Positions 12,050 to 64,000 of a stretch of DNA of 64,000 nt are shown here, piece by piece (the first letter of the stretch is position 1; each line of letters starts with the position of its first letter). The notes below the pieces were generated by a model. The model did no database searches, was not told the origin of the DNA, and saw only the letters and a program-made list of their open reading frames with translations. Location of the stretch: positions 31,196,586 to 31,260,585 of the forward strand of contig OX439127.1 in the NCBI GenBank assembly GCA_949318235.1. Direction: 5' to 3'. The stretch is from Ecdyonurus torrentis. Lineage: Eukaryota > Arthropoda > Insecta > Ephemeroptera > Heptageniidae. Position numbers and translations under genes: made by a program.

Positions 12050-12325
12050 GTGTGTAGAAAAAATAGAGCTCATTTAATTGAAAATTGATAAAATGAAAAG
12101 ATTGTCTTATTTGTGTATGCACCTTAAATAAAGTTATTCTATTATTATTATTTGTAGATTGTTGGGAAATGGAATCACATTTCTAGCTTAGTTGTAAGCT
12201 AGATAATTATATATTATTAATTTTATCTAGCATACATGTATGCTGGAAACTGGATCCCATTCCTATTTTCTAACAATCTACAAATAGAGAATCTTTTCAA
12301 TTTAACTTGCTCTAATTGTTTTACA
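12050..12325. mobile_element. Decayed hairpin element of the 'AGAGCAAATTG' family
   Basis: Nested imperfect inverted repeats pair sequence around 12050-12200 with 12220-12325 (ttgtagattgttgggaaatg against cattcctattttctaacaat). Its outer motif (a TTG, ATTGAAAA, TAA series) recurs at 55210-55765 and resembles the edge of the 760-bp fold-back unit. Very degenerate. Confidence 0.4.
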
Positions 12326-12390
12326 TATTTATATGTTGTTTTTAACATTTATATACCAACCGATGATTATTATTATTATAATTTTTTGCT

Positions 12391-12500
<110 letters not shown>

Positions 12501-12517
12501 ATCACAAGGCAAGCCCA

Positions 12518-12612
12518 TAGCACACTAGTCCCAAATAAATCTGGCCGAAGCATTAATCTCTCCAAATGTTACATGAACAAAAGCAGTCAGATTTATTCGG
12601 GAGTACTGTGCA
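12518..12612. mobile_element. Short hairpin element, family with 62437-62547, copy 1
   Basis: Imperfect terminal inverted repeats (cacactagtcccaaataaat and cagatttattcgggagtact) enclose about 45 bp. The copy at 62437 has the same ends and the internal ctcccaaaatgtta block, so this is a dispersed family of roughly 95-110 bp. Confidence 0.65.
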
Positions 12613-20991
<8,379 letters not shown>

Positions 20992-21124
20992 CGCTATATA
21001 TATAAAATAATTTTTGTCACATTTTGTGTTTTGATACTGGCTTCTTATCATATAAAAACAAGGTTAACACTCAAGGTCAAGAGATACAAGAAAGGATATT
21101 TGGCGTGATTTCTATGTAGCCATC

Positions 21125-21177
<53 letters not shown>

Positions 21178-23938
21178 AGATGTGATTGCCATTCTTTAAA
21201 TATATATAGCTATAACTTGTTATCAACAGTTAATATATTTCATTGTCATTAATGATAGTTATTTTCTATTTATGTACGTATTGAGCGCATAAATATGGTT
21301 CAATAATTGCTTCAAATTTATCAGCCATCATCGATTAAATTTATTTTTATTTTTTTAATTTTATTCAACTCAGAACACAATGCATAAAGTTTTAGAGGTC
21401 AGTTTATGTTAATCCGCTTCAGAGAGCGATAGGCTCATGTTGAAGCACAATAATGCTGTTCGTAAACCCTGTTCTTTTACACCAAAAAATGCGCATATCC
21501 CATTTGAATAACCAAAGGCGATCGTCATTTTAGGAGCAAAGAACAGGGTTTATGAACAACACTAATCATAATTACAATTTATATAGAAAATAAAAAGAAG
21601 GATGATGTGATCAAATGATATACAATCTATTATTATCAAAACTTAAACAATAAAATACTACAGTCATATGCTGTCTATTTTTTAGGGACAAAAAGCAAAT
21701 TGTCTCGAAATATTATAAGACCATACAATAGGCCTAATATAAGAATCCACTAATTTTTGGAAAATATTTTGCACTCATTATATCAGACATTTTTTATAGA
21801 TAAATTTGTTATGTCTATATGTGATTAATAAAATTAAGTAAAAATGTTAATGGGCACTACATCTATATACTTTCAAATTCAAACGTTGGGTTTGATCTAT
21901 TATATATCTGTATATAGTAGCTCAAATTTGTCAATCTTTAGAGCACCGTAGAAAAACTTTTATTCTTATTAATAAAAAAATATTAAATTCTTATTGTGTG
22001 ATCATGAAGCAAAACTCACAGAAAGGCATATATTTAAAAGAATAGGAAATCCAACACCCAACTTACCACAATGAAGTCCATTGCTAGGTTAACACAAATA
22101 TTTAATCTGTGTAAATAAATATTTATGTTAACTTTACCATCAAGATCTTCATACCCAGTTACACACTTCATCGAGGTATGGAACTTGTTTAGTTTTCCTA
22201 TATTCTTAACTTTGATAATGCATTCAAACCGGAATGGTTTTTACTTCCTAAAAAAAATTAACCAGAGAATATGGTATAGAGTTACTTGCCCTGTCGTAAA
22301 ACATATTTTTACGTTACATTATTTTCTTCATATAAGCACCTATTCTCTACTAAATAAAACAACATAATGATGTTTAATAGTTTTATTCAATTTTATTCCC
22401 AATAAAATTCAATATAATACACTGATGTGTAAAATTTTCAAGTACAGCAAATAATTAAAGCAACTAATGTTAATTTTATTTTTATACAGAGTAATATAAA
22501 TTTGTAGTGGCCACAATGTTAAGTGTGACATAGTAAAAAGCTCTCCCTACTCAGAATTGTAGCACCACACACATCAAACAGTATGAAAGCTTCAATGCAC
22601 ACATTATACAGAGCTTGATTTTCTTTTTCTCAATTTGGCACTTTAAACTGTCTCTCATAATTTTTATATTAATTGTGCATATGCAAGGGGAGGATGTGGG
22701 CATGGGACAAAAATGCATTTTATGTAATTATTATTTTCAAATTTTTCATTTTTTTTAAAGACATTTATGGGTATACGTAAACCAACTATTCAAGTGCTTA
22801 TATTTTTAAATAGGAACAGAATTTAATCCCACCGCAAATAAAAAGACAAATGCACAAAGATTTTTCATTTAATAGGCACGTAGTATTAGGAATGCCTATA
22901 TTCTGACAGAAAAAAAAACTGTTTAAATATTTAAAAAAAAATACTAAAGACTTTTACATAAAGAGAAGATAGAATGTTAAAATTTAACAGGAAAATAGGA
23001 AATTAAAATTAATTTTATTATATAAATTCTAAGCGTAAAAAAAAAAAGAAAAAAATAGATATGGCACACATATTTTCAGCACCTCTGCTATACATTATTT
23101 AATAAAACATTATAATTAAAAATAATAAAATAAATGACACGAGACCAGAAAGTGGCAGTAAAAAGAGTTGACATAAATATGAAACAAAATGCAGTGTTGG
23201 TATTGAATGAAAAAAGTAATTATTTATAATTAATCCTTCAAAAGGCACAATTTTATTTTTAAAATACTCATTTTTCTATGCAGCAAACAAGGACAGATAT
23301 GCAGGAACAATAATCTAATAATATTGCTTATTCTAAATTCAAGTTCAGTATGGCAATAATGAATGACAAAAGATAAAAAGAACTTTAAATAAATACAATT
23401 AACTTGTTGTGTCTTTGCTTGCAGCACAAAAATTACAGTTTATTGTCATTGACACCAAGACCCAATACTGGGAAAACTTCTGCATGAGACAACTTACATC
23501 TCTTCTTTATTTATTTTCTAATTTGGAATAAGGAATTAAATATATACTGATGGAGAGTAAGAAATACTAAAGTAACAGGTTAAATAATAAAATGGTTTAA
23601 ACAATAATTGGGAAAAAAAAATTAAATAAAAAAAAAATAAATAGAAATAAAAATAAGAGCATTCATACACATTAAATAATATTTTGTTAACCATGAAATA
23701 CTGTTTTTTTCCTTATTATACAGCCAAGAAGGGAGAAAAAGACAAAAAAATTATAAAAAAAATAACACGCACACACTTACGCCTACATTATACTTTTACA
23801 CCCTAGAAATATCCCCAATATTGTGAACTTGGTGCTGCGTGAAATAAGAAAAAGAATGATAAAAAAAAGGACTAGCTGAGGGGGGGGGGGGGGGGGGGGG
23901 GGAAACTAATAAAAAAAAAACTAAAAAAGGAAACGGGG

Positions 23939-23971
<33 letters not shown>

Positions 23972-24032
23972 TAAGCAAGCTATGTCACCTGTGTTAAAAA
24001 GGAATAAAGATTCTTTACATATAAATAAGCAC

Positions 24033-24065
<33 letters not shown>

Positions 24066-24638
24066 TACAGTACAAATATGTGGGGTTACAGCACACACAG
24101 TATTACTATCCTTTAAAAATTGTTAGGTTTTTTTAACAAAATTAAATGCTTTAAGCAAGGTAAGAATAGTAAAAATTAATATTTATATAAAAAAAAACTG
24201 TACACATTTTTTTTTTTAAAACAATGCATCTTGTATCACACACAAGATATAAAAAAATGAGTAATTATCTTATAATAAATATAATAAAACTAAACTAGTG
24301 GACTCTTATCCACAAATTTTACACTCAACTTTATACTGCATATTACTTTAAATTTTAATCAATTAATAATATGAATAAAAAAAATAATAAAAAAAACAAA
24401 CAAACAAACTAATAATAACAATGAAAAAAAATGTAAAAAAAAAAAAAAAAAAAAAAAATTGAGAGAATTAATAACAAATTAATTGGTATACTTATGTGTA
24501 ATACAGAGACATTGGTTTTCAATTCTCATATTTTTTCCACTAATGTGATTACAATTAGATTAGACGAACTCAAAGTTTGCACAATGTACGAGTGTGTAAC
24601 CCCAACTGAACACATGGTATACAATGTTAGGCTTGGAT
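20992..24638. other. Region between PYROXD2 and the perlecan stop codon
   Basis: AT-rich sequence with no supported gene. It includes a 46-bp poly(A) at 21130-21175, the hairpin at 21457-21558, a poly(G) run at 23881-23902 and several poly(A) tracts (23941, 24034, 24434). The right part is probably the perlecan 3' UTR in minus sense; minus-strand AATAAA motifs lie near 22382-22400, but no cleavage site can be fixed. The PYROXD2 promoter should lie just right of 20991. Confidence 0.45.
21457..21558. mobile_element. Short hairpin element
   Basis: Inverted repeats of about 21 bp (tgttcgtaaaccctgttctt and aagaacagggtttatgaaca) enclose about 60 bp. No coding capacity. MITE-like, single copy in this window. 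Confidence 0.55.
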
Positions 24639-63300
<38,662 letters not shown>

Positions 63301-63530
63301 CTAAACATGATAAACACATTTTTATGTGTTTATCCCAAGTGAAAACAACAGAGTTCAAAAAGTTAGGGTTAAATAGAATATAAATAAATTGGAAATTTTC
63401 AGGCTTATGAAGATTACTGAACGTATAAAAATATTTGCTGGACGTTCACAAAATAATAATAACAATAATTAATAAATAATAACAATTAAGAAACATTTGA
63501 ATTAATTGTACTTTTTATAACATAAGATAA

Positions 63531-63990
63531 CTTTGAAAGAATTGGAACCAGCAAGGAATTTACAATAGTGAAGAGAGTCTCATAGTTTTTAGTGAAAATC
63601 TGTGTGCTTTAAAAAATAATAATAGGTAATAATAATAAATAATGGACACCTTTTGGCACCAAACTCCACGAGAAAGCGGAGTGTATTACGCCTTGGGCAG
63701 TCCTTACAGACTCATAGAGACTCATTCATAGTTTCTCTCTGAGTCTGTAGTAAGGACTGATGAAGGCATAACACATCTGTTCTGTCTCAAGAGTTGAATG
63801 CTAAAAGCTATATAATGTGAGTAATTATTATATATTTTTTTCCTGTGCTACCAAAATTTACACCAAGCTATGGGACTCTCTCTTCACTATGGCATGATCC
63901 TTGCTTGTTTTCTCCTATCCTTTTCTTACAAATTTATCATACATGTAATTGTATTTAGGAAAAGGAAAGGTACCATCGCGGTAAGGACAA
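63531..63990. mobile_element. Hairpin element of the 'ACCATCRCGGTTA' family
   Basis: Shares with 57664-58125 the blocks ggaaccagcaagg, tagtgaagagagtc, agtaaggactgatgaaggca and atccttttct. The right end has accatcgcggtaagg. The element lies at the right edge of the window, beyond the first visible perlecan exon. Confidence 0.6.
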
Positions 63991-64000
63991 ACATGTGACG

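Noticed and set aside
20992..21051. Upstream in-frame ATG for PYROXD2
   Set aside because: It adds a polar, Asn/Lys/Tyr-rich extension; the ATG at 20991 gives a standard N-terminus of the expected length.

Overview
The window is nuclear DNA of an invertebrate animal. It is very AT-rich and full of (AT)n, (CA)n, (CT)n and homopolymer tracts. Its genes have GT-AG introns and encode metazoan extracellular-matrix modules. I cannot name the species; no rRNA or tRNA gene was recognised. The exon model below was derived by hand from splice signals, codon phase and family resemblance, not from transcripts.

Layout. (1) 1 to about 330: decayed 3' end of a Penelope-like retroelement. (2) 1839-4578, plus strand: the last coding exon (about 912 codons) of a long Pro/Ser/Thr-rich protein that I do not recognise. 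(3) 4579-14915: intergenic repeats, dominated by a 3.3-kb palindromic fold-back structure (5403-8757) built from 760-bp tandem units, and by hairpin elements sitting in (TA)n tracts (9421-11523). (4) 14916-20991, minus strand: a complete 11-exon PYROXD2-type oxidoreductase of 575 aa. (5) 20992-24638: no gene recognised. (6) 24639-63300, minus strand, running off the right end: a perlecan (HSPG2/trol/unc-52) gene, 58 exons and about 3,360 codons in one continuous frame. From N to C the visible modules are 2 LDLa, Ig, 3 LDLa, Ig, three laminin-B (domain IV) modules with laminin-EGF repeats between them, ten Ig, one LDLa, two Ig, then LG-EGF-EGF-LG-EGF-EGF-LG. The Ig-LDLa-LDLa-LDLa-Ig-LamB order recalls invertebrate perlecans.

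How the genes work. Perlecan is a secreted basement-membrane proteoglycan core; the C-terminal LG/EGF block is the endorepellin-like region that binds cell-surface receptors. Two candidate alternative exons stand out. One is a short exon with a signal-peptide-like start (33547-33583) that splices in phase onto the last two Ig domains. The other is a GC-rich exon (27429-27624) that would replace the acidic C-terminus with a hydrophobic tail resembling a GPI-anchor signal. Together they could give a short, membrane-tethered endorepellin-like product. PYROXD2 is a separate housekeeping-type flavoprotein with no evident link to perlecan beyond adjacency.

The introns hold at least a dozen non-autonomous hairpin (MITE-like) elements in several families. 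One group shares a striking design: arms made of short tandem repeats, ends near TATCGA, and insertion in (TA)n microsatellites.
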